Shown piece after piece: positions 11,126-22,029 of a stretch of DNA of 64,000 nt. Below the pieces are notes generated by a model. That model saw only the letters and a list, made by a program, of their open reading frames with translations, was not told the DNA's origin and made no database searches. Source of the DNA: Paraphaeosphaeria minitans (lineage: Eukaryota; Ascomycota; Dothideomycetes; Pleosporales; Didymosphaeriaceae); NCBI GenBank assembly GCA_015832175.1, contig WJXW01000001.1, positions 3,720,001 to 3,784,000 on the forward strand, read 5' to 3'. Position numbers and translations under genes: made by a program. Position 1 is the stretch's first letter, and each line of letters begins with the position of its first letter.

Positions 11126-14100
11126 ATTAAATGCTATAGTAAGCATAGTATTAGTTAAGCTACTAGTATAGCTTAAAGGAATATAGGCTTAAGCTCTTAT
11201 AGACTTAGGAGTAGAAAGTAACTTTATATCTTATTAGATAGTAAGATAAGCAGGACTTATAATATTAAAGAAAGAAGTACCCTATATTATCTATATTACA
11301 AATAGATCCCTAATGCCTAAGACACCTTAAATATACTAGAAGGTTACTACTACAATAATAGTCTAAGGATATAGAGAGGAACTTACCTTAGATATCTTAC
11401 TAGGATCTAAGTATAAGTTAGTTTTAGGATTACCTTAGTTAATAATACACAACCCGCAGATTAACTAGGGTATAACGAAAATATTGTTTAAATGCTATAA
11501 TTGTGTATTATAAATAAAGCCTACGTATTAACTAAAAATAATAGTAGATAAGGGAGTTATTAATAATATAATACTATAATAGATAGTTAAAAAATAAAAG
11601 TACACCTTAGTAGACGCTAGTAGGAACTACTAGATTAAGAAGTGTAAGAAGAAGGACAATAGCACACCTTTTACCTTACTAAGAGAGTACAGGAAATAGA
11701 TATATATGTTTATAGAAAAAGAAGGAAAAGTAAACTTACTAGAATATTAACCTTAGGATCTTATAATAGACCTAGAAGAAGGGAAGACGCTACCCTTTAG
11801 ACTACTATATAGTAAGATAAGAGAAGAACTCCTTAAAGAACGTAATTTTATTAAGACAAACCTTAAGAAAGGATATATATAACTATTAAAGTTACTAGTA
11901 GTAAGCCCTTTTATATTTATTAAGAAAAAGAATAGATTAGACAGACTATACGTTAACTACTAACAGCTTAATAACATAATAATAAAGAACTAATATCTAC
12001 TACTAAATATTATAGAGCTACGAGATTAACTATCTTAAGCTAAGATATTTATAATAATAGATTTAAGAGATAGTTACCACCTTATACAAATTAAGAAAGG
12101 TAAAGAATAGAAAATAGCGTTTTAATTACGCTATAGACTATTTAAATACAAGGTTATGCTTTTTAGACTTATAAACGCACTAGCAGCTTTTATAGCACTT
12201 GTTAACAATATACTCTATAAATATCTGGACATATTTGTTATTGCGTATATAGACGATATCCTCGTCTTTTCTAAAAACGAATTAGACCACACTAAGCATG
12301 TATAGATAATACTAAAAGCACTAGATAAAGCATGCCTTTATATTAAACTTAAGAAATGTAAGTTTAACGTTAAATAACTTAAATTCCTAGGACATATTAT
12401 TACTATAGAAGGAATTAAGATAGCACTAAGTAAAATTAAATATATTAAGAACTAGCTAATACTAAAAATAGCTAAGAACATCTAAGAATTCTTAGAATTC
12501 TATAGATTAAACTAATAATTTATCTAAAATTACGTAAAGGTTACAATACCCTTAATAAATCTTATAAAGAAGGACGTACCCTTTAAATAAATAAATAAGT
12601 GTAGAATGTTATTCTAACTCTTTAAAATAGTATGTATTATAGAACCTATCCTTATTTATTTTAGAAGTGATAAACTACTACGCTTTAAAACAGACGCTAG
12701 CGATCTTACACTAGGCGCCTACGCTAAATAAGAACGTAATAGTAAATGGCACCTAATTGCCTATTACTTATGTAAATTTAATAACGCTAAAACACAATAT
12801 AATGTACATAATAAAGAACTCTACGCTATAGTTAAAGCTTTAAAGTATTAGAGGATTTACGCGCTTAGTTGCTTAACGCTAAAAATCTACACAGATTATA
12901 AAAACCTTCTAAGGTTCATAATAATAAAAGAACTTACGCCACAATAATAAAGATAGTTATAAACTATAGGGTAGTATAAGTTTAAAATTATCTATGTAGC
13001 TAGAAAAGAAAATGGCAGAGCAGACGCTCTTAGCTAACAAAGTAATCTAGTAGAAGAAAAAGTAAAAACTTTCTCTACAATCCTTTGTAAAGCTAAAGAT
13101 AAATCTCTAGAACTAACAGTAGAACTAAATTAACTTTTAGTAATTAACTAAGAAGTTCTAGAACATCTATAGACTAAAATTATCTAATAGTACTATAATA
13201 ACCCTATGTACAGACACCTAGGCATCACAAAAACAATAGAACTTATCTAAAGGAATTACACCTTTAAAGGAATTAAGAAAGCTGTAATAACTTATATTTA
13301 TAAATGTGTAAAATACTAGAGAAATAAATATAGCACACATCTTAAATATAAAGAGATATAAGTAATTAAAATACTAACAGCACTATAAGAAGATATTACT
13401 ATAGATTTTGTTATAAAAATTTTAAACTCTAAGAATCTAATAACAGGAATTAAATACAACAGCATACTAGTAATAGTCTACTAACTAACTAAGTATGTTA
13501 GGCTTATTCTATGTCTTAAAAGAATAACGGCAAAGGAACTCGCTTTTCTTATCCTAGACTAACTAATTAGACACTATAGAATTCTAAAAATAATTATTAG
13601 TAACAGAGACAAGCTCTTTATGTTAAATTATTAGATAACGCTTATAGCACTACTTAGAACAAAACAAAAGCTATTAATAGCTTACTATCTACAAACAGAC
13701 AGACAAACAGAACGTACAAACCAAACTATAGAAACGTACCTACGCATCTACTATAATAGTTAAAAGACTAACTAGGTTTTATTACTACTTATAGCACAGT
13801 TAGCCTATAATAACAAAGTATTAGTAGTATTAGGACATACACTGTTCTATGTAAACTATAGAAGACACCTACATCTCTTTAACTAATAATTTCCTACGAT
13901 AATTAAAGCAAAAGAAGCTATAGATATAGCAGAAAATATAAAGAAAATACACTAATAACTCTAAGAAAATCTTAAGAAAGCTTAGCAGGAATTAATTTTA
14001 TACTAAAATTAAAAATAAAAAATAGCATCTTAGCTAAAGAAGGGGGATAAAGCATATCTACTTACAAAGAACCTTTAAACTTAGAGGAAAAAATATAAGA

Positions 14101-14432
14101 AACTAGATTATATTAAGGTTAGACTATTTTATATTTCTAACCAAATATCACTAGTGAACTATAATTTGGAACTACCGCTAGATACAAAGATGCACCTTGT
14201 ATTCCACGTATTACTACTAGAACTAGTAGACCCTAATACACTAGTTGAAACCACCTTCTACTACTAGACTAAGGAAGAAAATAAATTTAAGGTTAAAAGA
14301 ATCCTAGAATACGATTAGTATAATAACATATACCTTATTAAGTAGAAAGGTTACCCACATAGCGAAAACACCTAGGAACTAAAAAATAATCTAGGAAACT
14401 ATTAGCAAAAGATTAAAGAATTCTATTAGAAA
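11126..14432 (+). pseudogene. GYP-1 pol: protease, RT, RNase H, integrase, chromodomain
   Basis: Aspartic protease near 11185-11230, with D-S-G now D-L-G (TCA to TTA). RT about 11900-12560, with YIDD at 12246-12257 intact. RNase H about 12660-13060 (FKTDASDLTLGAY and ELYAIVKAL). Integrase with HHCC-type zinc region near 13190-13330 and the DDE core following (D in TIDF, D in SNRDKL, E in QTER). Chromodomain about 14265-14425 (KVKRIL then the KGYPHSENT block), in which a position that is normally Trp reads TAG. The frame is broken by many TAA/TAG. Confidence 0.93.
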
Positions 14433-14499
14433 CACGAATATATCTAGAAGGATTACAGTACTAACGCTATAGTATCTACTATATTAAGCGTTAACTATA

Positions 14500-14925
14500 T
14501 CACTGTAGAGTAACTAATAGTTACTATAGCAGTAGGATAATTAATAGTATCTGTATTTATGTCCTTACTATCTACAGTTATTTCTGCAGCTAGACATAAC
14601 GTTTTCTTATAAGCACGCTCTTTAGCCTAAGCTAGTATCTTCTTATTTTGTAATAACTACACTATTAGGAGAGATAACGCCTTCTTATCCTTTTTAACCT
14701 TTTTCTTATACTCCTCGCAAGTCTTATCTAGCGACAACTAGCTTATATTTATATAAGGACAACCTAAGTGAATATATTTAGAACACTTTAAACCTAAACC
14801 TAGTATAACGTAGTAAATAGAACTATTAAAACTACAGTTAATATAAGAGTTCTTTATAATAATGTTAGCTTCTTAAATCTTATAATACAATTAATGTTTT
14901 TAAATAGTAGAGTTGCTAGGCATAA
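14500..14925 (-). pseudogene. GYP-1 antisense ORF, Cys-rich/coiled-coil
   Basis: Convergent to pol. An ATG near 14923 (MPSNSTI) leads into a cysteine-containing segment (GLKCSKYIHLGCPY), then a Lys/Glu-rich helix (SLDKTCEEYKKKV and NKKILAQAKERA) that looks like a coiled coil. Three TAA/TAG-type breaks near its start. Antisense ORFs of this layout between integrase and the 3' LTR are known in fungal gypsy elements; their function is not established. The sequence is unrelated to the GYP-2 and GYP-3 counterparts at residue level. Confidence 0.7.
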
Positions 14926-15020
14926 TGCTAACAGACGTACTTATAGTAAGCGGGATTAGCAGAACAGCTTATGTAACAATAGCTAAGATCTAAATATATA
15001 ATTTAGGACAAATCTGTAAA

Positions 15021-15033
15021 AGAGAGGGGATAA
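15021..15033 (+). promoter_or_regulatory. Polypurine tract of GYP-1
   Basis: AGAGAGGGGATAA immediately upstream of the 3' LTR, the expected primer site for plus-strand DNA synthesis. The GYP-3 equivalent at 36021-36041 is AAGGGGGAGG-like. Confidence 0.75.
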
Positions 15034-15464
15034 TGTTAGGATCTAAAATCTATATAATAGTAGAAAGCTAGTTTTATACTTAGTAGGCGCGTAGTAAGGA
15101 TTAAGCGGGGATTTAAGGCTAGCTACGCCTTAAATAAAGGAGTTATATAACTACTCTTTATAGAGCGCTTAATTACTCTATACTAGAGCATAATATACGT
15201 GACCGCTCTCTATAGAGCGCTCTCTATAGAGCGCTCCCTATAGAGCGGACTTTGCTTAGTATATAGGAACGCAAGGATAGACTCTTTATACTTATATTTA
15301 ATCTGTTTATTAATCTATTATTTGGATTCTAGCAGACTAAATTATTAACTTGTTACACTTTGTAAGATACTAGTGTATTAATAAGACCTTCCACCTTCTG
15401 TAAGTACTCCTGCCCAAGAACCAATCTTAACCCTTTAGGACTAGCTACCCTTTTAGATTTAACA
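15034..15464 (+). repeat. GYP-1 3' LTR (431 bp)
   Basis: Same length as the 5' LTR; differences are almost all transitions. It starts TGTTAGG and ends GATTTAACA. A GC-rich run of AGAGCGCTCTCTAT-like repeats lies at about 15205-15250. Confidence 0.95.
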
Positions 15465-15600
15465 TGTTTCTACTTATTATATAATCTAAAATTCAATCTC
15501 TAGTAAAGGTAACAATATAGAGCCTACGTATCTAGCTTATAGGGCGCTCTGTCTTTAGACCTTACTAGTTTACAGTTAATTAGAATTAACTACTAATTAG

Positions 15601-15912
15601 TATAGGTTTAGCGTAATCTATAATTAAGTATTTAAGGGTTAATAGTATACTATTGTGTAAAAAGTAAAAAGTAGGTTTAATTAATTACGTCTTATCTATT
15701 GTATAAAGGGGCACTAAGGACCTTATAAAGTCTTTGCCTCTTAGCGCTAACCTAAGCAGTGGGTCCTTATACAGGTCCTTATAGGTAGGTAGGGCCTTAT
15801 AAAGTCTCTGCCTCTTAGCGCTAACCTAAGTAGTGGGTCCTTGTGTGGGTCCCCATAGGTAGGTAGGCCCCTATTTCACTTAGTGCTATTTGTACAATAA
15901 ACTGTATAGATA
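15601..15912 (-). repeat. COP-a 5' LTR (312 bp)
   Basis: It starts TATAGGTTTAGC and ends CTGTATAGATA, with two 74-bp units. Right neighbour is GYP-2 gag, beginning TTAAA. Confidence 0.92.
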
Positions 15913-17450
15913 TTAAAAATTATAATAACTTTAAGAAATACTTTAGATAACTCTTTAGAATTGCTAATAAGGCCTCTATTATAAAAGTAAAGATTTAGAC
16001 TATAACTTAGAAATAATTAGTAGCTAAGTATATAGCTAAGTTTTACAGATACGCTATATGACTTAACAAAGATAATAAATCTCTTTAAGATATGTATAAA
16101 CAAGGACTTAAATAGAAACTATATAAGGAACTTTTATATAGTAGTGTGCAAATTACTAACCTTAAGGAACTATATAAAGAAACTATTAGAATTAACAAAG
16201 AATAGTTTTTATTATAACAGGAGCTCTACTAAAACCCTAGGGCGATAGGCTTTGGACAACTAGTAAAAGTAGGTTATAAGAACCTTATTAGAATTATCTA
16301 AAAGTAATAGCTAAGGAACTACTAGAGATATAAACTAATAGAAGATATCTAGTTCAACTATATAAGTAAAGGAAAAGAAGGAAAGATAGGCCCTAAATAG
16401 CCTAATAAACGCGTCTCTAATAGAAGTTAATAACTAATAACTAAGACCTACAAATGCTTTATATATAGTAAACTAGGCTATATAGCTAGAAACTATAGAT
16501 TAAAGAATAAAGTCTATTAAACTAAGTTAAATATACTAACTATTAAGGACTAAGAACCTAATAAGAAATAGGAAGTTATTATAACGCTATTTAGTTACTA
16601 ACACGTTATACTAGAGTAAAGTAAGTTATTAGATTTACCTAACTTATAATTATATAAAGATCTCGAAGACAACTCCGACGTATACTATAATATAGAAGAC
16701 GTAGAAGAGATACTAACATCTCCTACTCCTTACCTATAAAATAGGTGGGAAGAAGACAACCCTATGTCACCTAAGTATAAACTAAATGTTTAGGACTACA
16801 TAGAACCCTACTAGGCACTAAAAGGGATACAACTCTATAAAAATAAGGAATTAGGCTACGTACTAAAGTACTACCTAGACTACTAAAATCCTATATACTA
16901 ATTCTATATATAGACGTATTACAAAGAACTAATATACGCATAATATAAGGTAGAGAAAAAGGAGAATAAGAAATAACCTAAAAGGAAACTACGCTATAAA
17001 TAGATATAGATGAACTACTCTATTGCAGCTTATAACAAACACCTCTAGGATAAATAATAAGTAAAATACTTTCCTTACTTTACGCTAAAGAATAATAAAT
17101 GCTGTAATATACTTGTTAATAGAGGCTATATATAACTATACTAGTATATATGTCTAAACTAAAACTGCAAATACTACTATATAGCTAAATATTTAGATAG
17201 CTTTGTAAACTACCCTACGTAAGAAGTAATAATAGAACTACTAATTTAACTAGTATATAGGAATAGTAAAGACTATAGGGGGAAAAATAGCAGAACATCC
17301 TTATAGAAAAAAGAAGACAATTTACATAAACTACATACTTAAGAATAATAATAGAAGCGGATGCTTAGAAACGCATACTAGGCACTAGAGCTTAACTATA
17401 ACCTAAATGAATAGATGTCTTTCTTAGGCCTAAACTTAGATAAGAAAACA
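15913..17450 (+). pseudogene. GYP-2 gag, N-terminally truncated
   Basis: Colinear with GYP-1 gag from about 9590 on. The zinc knuckle begins at 16455 as CFIYSKLGYIARNY (second and last Cys and the His now Tyr). TAA/TAG interruptions. Confidence 0.85.
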
Positions 17451-18002
17451 TTTTTATTAAATTAAATACTATAGTAAGTATAGTATTAGTTAAGCTACTA
17501 GTATAGCTTAAAGGAATATAGGCTTAAGCTCTAATAGACTTAAAAGCAGAAAGGAACTTTATATCTTATTAGATAGTAAGACAAGTAGGACTTATAATAT
17601 TAGAGAAAAAACTATCTTATATTATTTATATTACAAAGAGATCCCTAATGCCTAAGACACCTTAGATATACTATAAGGTCACTACTATAATAACAGTCTA
17701 AGGATATAGAGAGAAACTTACCTTAGATGTCTTACTAGGATCTAAGCACAAGTTAGTCTTAGAATTACCTTAGTTAATAATATACAACCCGCAGATTAAC
17801 TAGGGTATAAAGAAAATATTATTTAAACGCTGTAACTATGCATTATAAGTAAACCTACGCATTAACTAAAAATAATAGTAGATAAGGGAGTTATTAACAA
17901 CATAATACTATAATAGATAGTTAAAAAATAGAAGCACACCTTAGTAGACGCTAGTAGGAACTACTAGATTAAAAAGCGTAAGAAGGAGAATAATAGTATA
18001 CC

Positions 18003-18314
18003 TATCTGTACAGTTTATCGTACAAATAGCACTGAGTGAAATAGGGGCCTACCTACCTATAGGGACCCGCACAAGGACCCACTACTTAGGTTAGCGCTAA
18101 GAGGCAGAGACTTTATAAGGCCTTACCTACCTATAAGGACCTGCACAAGAACCCCCTACTTAGGTTAGCGCTAAGAGGCAGAGACTTTATAATGCCCTTA
18201 GTGCCCCTTTATACAATAGACTAGACGTAATTAATTAAACCTACTTCTCACCCTTTACATAATAGTATACTATTAACCCTTAAATACTTAATTATAGATT
18301 AAGCTAAACCTACA
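18003..18314 (+). repeat. COP-a 5' LTR (312 bp)
   Basis: It starts TATCTGTACAG (TG to TA) and ends AAACCTACA. Two tandem 74-bp units span about 18051-18198. Confidence 0.95.
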
Positions 18315-18404
18315 CTATTTAGTAGTTAATTCTAATTAACTACAAACTAGTAAGGTCTAAAGACAGAGCGCCCTACAAGCTAAATACGTAGGCTCTATAT
18401 TGTT

Positions 18405-18634
18405 ACCTTTACTAGAGATTGAATTTCAGATTATATAATAAGCAGAAATAAAGCGCGTATATTTATAAAGAGTTGCATAATCTAGTCTAAGCTATTCTAT
18501 AGAAAAGAAAGGAGATAATACCTTTACTAGAGATTAAATTTTAGATTATATAATAAGCAGAAACAAAGCGCGCATATCTATAAAGAGTCACATAATCTAG
18601 TTTAAGCTATTCTATAGAAAAGAAAGGAGATAGT
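18405..18634 (+). repeat. 115-bp tandem repeat in COP-a leader (2 copies)
   Basis: Units begin ACCTTTACTAGAG at 18405 and 18520. The same unit occurs twice in COP-A plus (27705-27934), three times in COP-A minus (52686-53030) and once in the copies at 4346-6773 and 7612-15912. Confidence 0.9.
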
Positions 18635-18639
18635 AAGCA

Positions 18640-20560
18640 CATTTATAACCCTAAAAAACACGTTGTATAATTAAACTAGCGACAACTAAACGCAAACACG
18701 TTGTACAATTAAACTAGCAATAACTAAACGCAGACACGTTGCACGACTAAGAAAGATAATAATAACATAGCCTTAAGACTAGGAAACTTTTTAAAAGAAC
18801 TATAACCTAAAGACACTGTGTAACAATTAATACTGCCTTCTTAGTAGAAAGACAAAGCTAAAGCAATATAGCTTTAATAAGTAGAGAAAGTAATAAATAT
18901 TAAGGCTATCACCTTAAGAGGAGAGATTGCACAAAAGTACTAGGTAGATAGAATAGATCTATATAGCTACCCACCCCCTTCTCTAAAATAGCTAAATACT
19001 TATATAGTGTATATAATTATGTAATATCGCGCGAGTAGTCTTAAAGGTAAAGAGGTAATCTCTTCTTTTACTAAAGATTTTAACAACTAGAAAGAGAAAA
19101 CTTTTAATAAAATTAGTTATATAGCAAGAAGAGAGCTTATTGCTTTTCTTACAAAGGAAGGCTTTATTACTACTAATTCTATAATAAAGAACACCTATAT
19201 AAAGAAACTCTTTAAACTATCACAGCTTAACTATAAGCTACAGACCTTTTATATAATAACTCTACAACTATAACCTAAACCGCTTCGCACAATCCTAATA
19301 ATGTAACCTACACTATCTGCAGGTAATATATATATATATAGAGCACAGCTGGGGCCTATCCCTATACGTGCGAGGACAGAGACACTATATATAGAGCCAC
19401 ACTAGTAGCAGCAGCCTAAAACCTAGACTACTTTTACCTAACAAACTATATCGTACAAAGAGGCTAGACACTCCTAGTCTCTTTAATAACTAGGAGATTA
19501 TGCTTATATCTAGCTAGATAAGATTATTCTCTTTTAGAAGGCTTAGAGTAAAGAGAATAACTACACTAATAGGCTGTATAATATTCTAGTAGATAAGGCA
19601 AAAGTCTTTAGAGAACTATACTACAGGCTAGGCATACTATAGGACTAGTATATAAACATCTTCTTAGGAATCCTTTCTAATCGTGCAAGTACCTACTACC
19701 TATACAATATTAGACTAGAACTTCTATAGGATGAATTGTATAATAGACTAAATAGGCACTTTAACACTAGTGTTAATCACAATTAGTACTAAATAGACTA
19801 GACCACTCTTACTTTTAAACACTATAAAAAGGATAATCTAGCTACTACATCGCATAAGGCTCTAGAAGTAATAATTAATAAGTTTACTTTAGCCTAAAGG
19901 GCTCTTAGATAAGGCTTTAGTAGTAAACTATAACTACACACTACTATTATATAAGTATACTATAGCTATCCTAACCTTAAATAAGCTATATTTAACCTTA
20001 AAAACATAGTAGAAGGCTTACTTAGCGACCTTTATATGTTACTTTAAGTTGCTAATAATAGGAAGAAGTTATAGTTTCTCTAAAATAGTAAAGAGGTGTA
20101 CTACACTAATTAATAATATAATAATCCTAATTACATAAGAGGATCTAGCCCCTCTAGAGGCAGATTAACCTTTAGACTAAAAAGAAAAAGTAACTTTAGA
20201 AGTTTAAGCTCTTACACGAAGCAGAAATGCTTTATATACTATAAAGAAAGATACTAGTCTATTAACTATCTACTAAAGGATACCTAGCGAGCTAGAAGGC
20301 AATACATATTATTATACACTAACTTCTATAAATATAAACCCTCTACTATAGATATATAAGTATACATCCTTAACTTTAAAGGAGAGCTAGAGGAAGAAAA
20401 CTATTACACAAAAGAGGAGGAAGATAAACAAGACTAATAGAGTAATAAAGAAGAAGCACAGAAAGCTACCTTATACCTTACTTCTACTGTATACCTTTAT
20501 CGCACGACTAGGAGCGATCTTTCTATACTTACTTACTAAGACCTAGCGCTAAGCATCATA
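18640..20560 (+). pseudogene. COP-a gag
   Basis: Copia gag. The N-terminal part overlaps 38-bp repeats (ACACGTTG..., 18659-18750). It is followed by Lys/Glu-rich helices, a Tyr-Pro-Pro-Pro motif region near 18967, a long Gln-rich body, a degraded zinc knuckle starting at 20229 (KCFIYYKERYQS, second Cys to Tyr), and an acidic EELEEE-type C-terminal region. After the pol deletion point (about 20515) a TGA-free frame continues into what was the 3' region, so the deletion may have created a fused C-terminus. TAA/TAG breaks throughout. Confidence 0.8.
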
Positions 20561-20851
20561 TTACTTAATACCCTACCTTTTGTTTACACATAGGAAATAT
20601 GCCTAGAAAGAGCCTTATTATATAATGTAACTCTACTACCGTGCGAAGGGGTAGGGTAAGAACTAAGTAGGTTAGCTATTACTACCTGTTTGCACAAGAG
20701 TAGGTGTAAATAGGACCTCTACTACATAGTAACACTACACCTACTTTACAACCTGTTCTAATAGGGGAAGGCTAACTATATAGATAGAGAAGGATAGGAA
20801 AGGGAAAGTGTATAATAGATATAAGCTATTACATAAAAGAAAAGTTACTAG

Positions 20852-21163
20852 TGTCTATACAGTTTATTATACAAATAGCACTAAGTAAAATAGGGGCCTG
20901 CCTACCTATAGGGACCCGCATAAGGACCCACTACTTAGGTTAGCGCTAAGAGGTAGAGACTTTATAAAGCCTTACCTACTTATAAGGACCTACACAAGAA
21001 CCCCCTACTTAAGTTAGCGCTAAGAGGCAGAGACTTCATAAAGCCCTTAGTGCCCCTTTGTACAATAGACTAGACGTAATTAATTAAACCTACTTCTTAC
21101 CCTTTACACAATAGTATACTATTAACCCTTAAATGCTTAATTGCAGATTAAGCCAAACCTACA
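20852..21163 (+). repeat. COP-a 3' LTR (312 bp)
   Basis: It starts TGTCTATACAG and ends AAACCTACA, with two 74-bp units. Followed by TSD ATACC. Confidence 0.95.
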
Positions 21164-21717
21164 ATACCCCTTACTTTACTAAAAGAGTATAGGAAATAAA
21201 TATATATGTTTATAGAAAAAGAAGGAAAGGTAAACCTACCTAAATATTAACCCTAGGATCTTATAATAGACCTAAAAGAAGGGAAGACGCTATCCTTTAG
21301 ACTACTATATAGTAAGATAGAAGAAGAACTTCTTAAGGAACGTAATTTTATTAAGACAAACCTTAAGAAAGGATATATATATAACTATTAAAGTTACTAG
21401 TAGTAAGCCCTTTTATGTTTGTTAAGAAAAAGGATAGATTAGATAGACTATACGTTAACTACTAACAACTTAATAATATAACAATAAAGAACTAATATCT
21501 ACTACTAAATATTATAGAGTTACGAGATTAACTATCTTAAGCTAAGATATTTATAATAATAGATCTAAGAGATAGTTACCACCTTATATAAATTAAGAAA
21601 GGTAAAGAATAGAAAACAGCGTTTTAATTACGCTATAGACTATTTAAATATAAGGTTATGTCTTTTAGACCTACAAACGCACTAGCAGCTTTTATAGCAC
21701 TTATTAATAACGTACTC

Positions 21718-22029
21718 TGTCTATACAGTTTATTACACAAATAGCACTAAGTAAAATAGGGGCCTACCTACCTATAGGGACCTGCACAAGGACCCACTAC
21801 TTACGTTAGCGCTAAGAGGTAGAGACTTTATAAGGCCCTGCCTACCTATAAGGACCCGCACAAGGGCCCCCTACTTAGGTTAGCGCTAAGAGGTAGAGAC
21901 TTTATAAGGTCCTTAGTGCCCCTTTGTACGATAGACTAGACGTAATCAATTAAACCTACTTCTCACCCTTTATATAATAGTATACTATTAACCCTTAAAT
22001 GCTTAATTGCAGATTAAGCCAAACCAATA
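21718..22029 (+). repeat. Solo COP-a LTR (312 bp) with TSD TACTC/TACTT
   Basis: It starts TGTCTATACAG and ends AAACCAATA. TACTC (21713-21717) and TACTT (22030-22034) flank it. It sits in GYP-2 RT, 31 bp upstream of the YIDD codons. Two 74-bp units mark it as the pol-less subfamily. Confidence 0.95.

Larger units (their letters stand above)
8805..15464 (+). mobile_element. GYP-1: complete Ty3/gypsy chromovirus (6660 bp)
   Basis: Two 431-bp LTRs and a perfect TSD TGTTT (8800-8804 and 15465-15469). Order: LTR, gag, protease, RT, RNase H, integrase, chromodomain, antisense ORF, polypurine tract, LTR. Integrase upstream of a chromodomain places it among fungal chromoviruses. All frames are broken by TAA/TAG, so it is dead. 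It interrupts a COP-a leader and is therefore younger than it. Confidence 0.95.
7612..15912 (-). mobile_element. COP-a remnant (minus), split by GYP-1
   Basis: Copia gag and leader on the minus strand, from mid-gag at 7612 to the 5' LTR at 15601-15912. The 312-bp LTR puts it in the pol-less COP-a group. GYP-1 is inserted in its leader with TSD TGTTT. The 3' half (C-terminal gag and 3' LTR) is missing at 7612, where it abuts a GYP-2 LTR. On the right it entered GYP-2 gag at about 15913. Confidence 0.8.
18003..21163 (+). mobile_element. COP-a: complete pol-less copia element (3161 bp)
   Basis: Two 312-bp LTRs, perfect TSD ATACC (17998-18002 and 21164-21168). Its interior holds leader repeats, gag and the COP-A 3' region but no pol. 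Compared with COP-A plus, sequence between about 36520 and 40760 is absent, with short CTAG/GA.CATC similarity at both deletion edges. It sits in GYP-2 protease/RT. A complete copy with a clean TSD means the pol-less form was mobilised, presumably by COP-A proteins (inference). Confidence 0.93.

Noticed and set aside
18051..18198. CRISPR-like direct repeats
   Set aside because: Two adjacent 74-bp units without spacers inside an LTR; a tandem duplication.
18003..18314. LTR-A as terminal inverted repeats of a DNA transposon
   Set aside because: The two copies at the ends of each element are in direct, not inverted, orientation and the TSD is 5 bp.
21718..22029. SINE or Mutator-type element with a 10-bp duplication
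   Set aside because: Allowing for RIP changes, the duplication is 5 bp (TACTC/TACTT) and the ends are TG...CA. Identical units bound longer copia elements, so it is a solo LTR.
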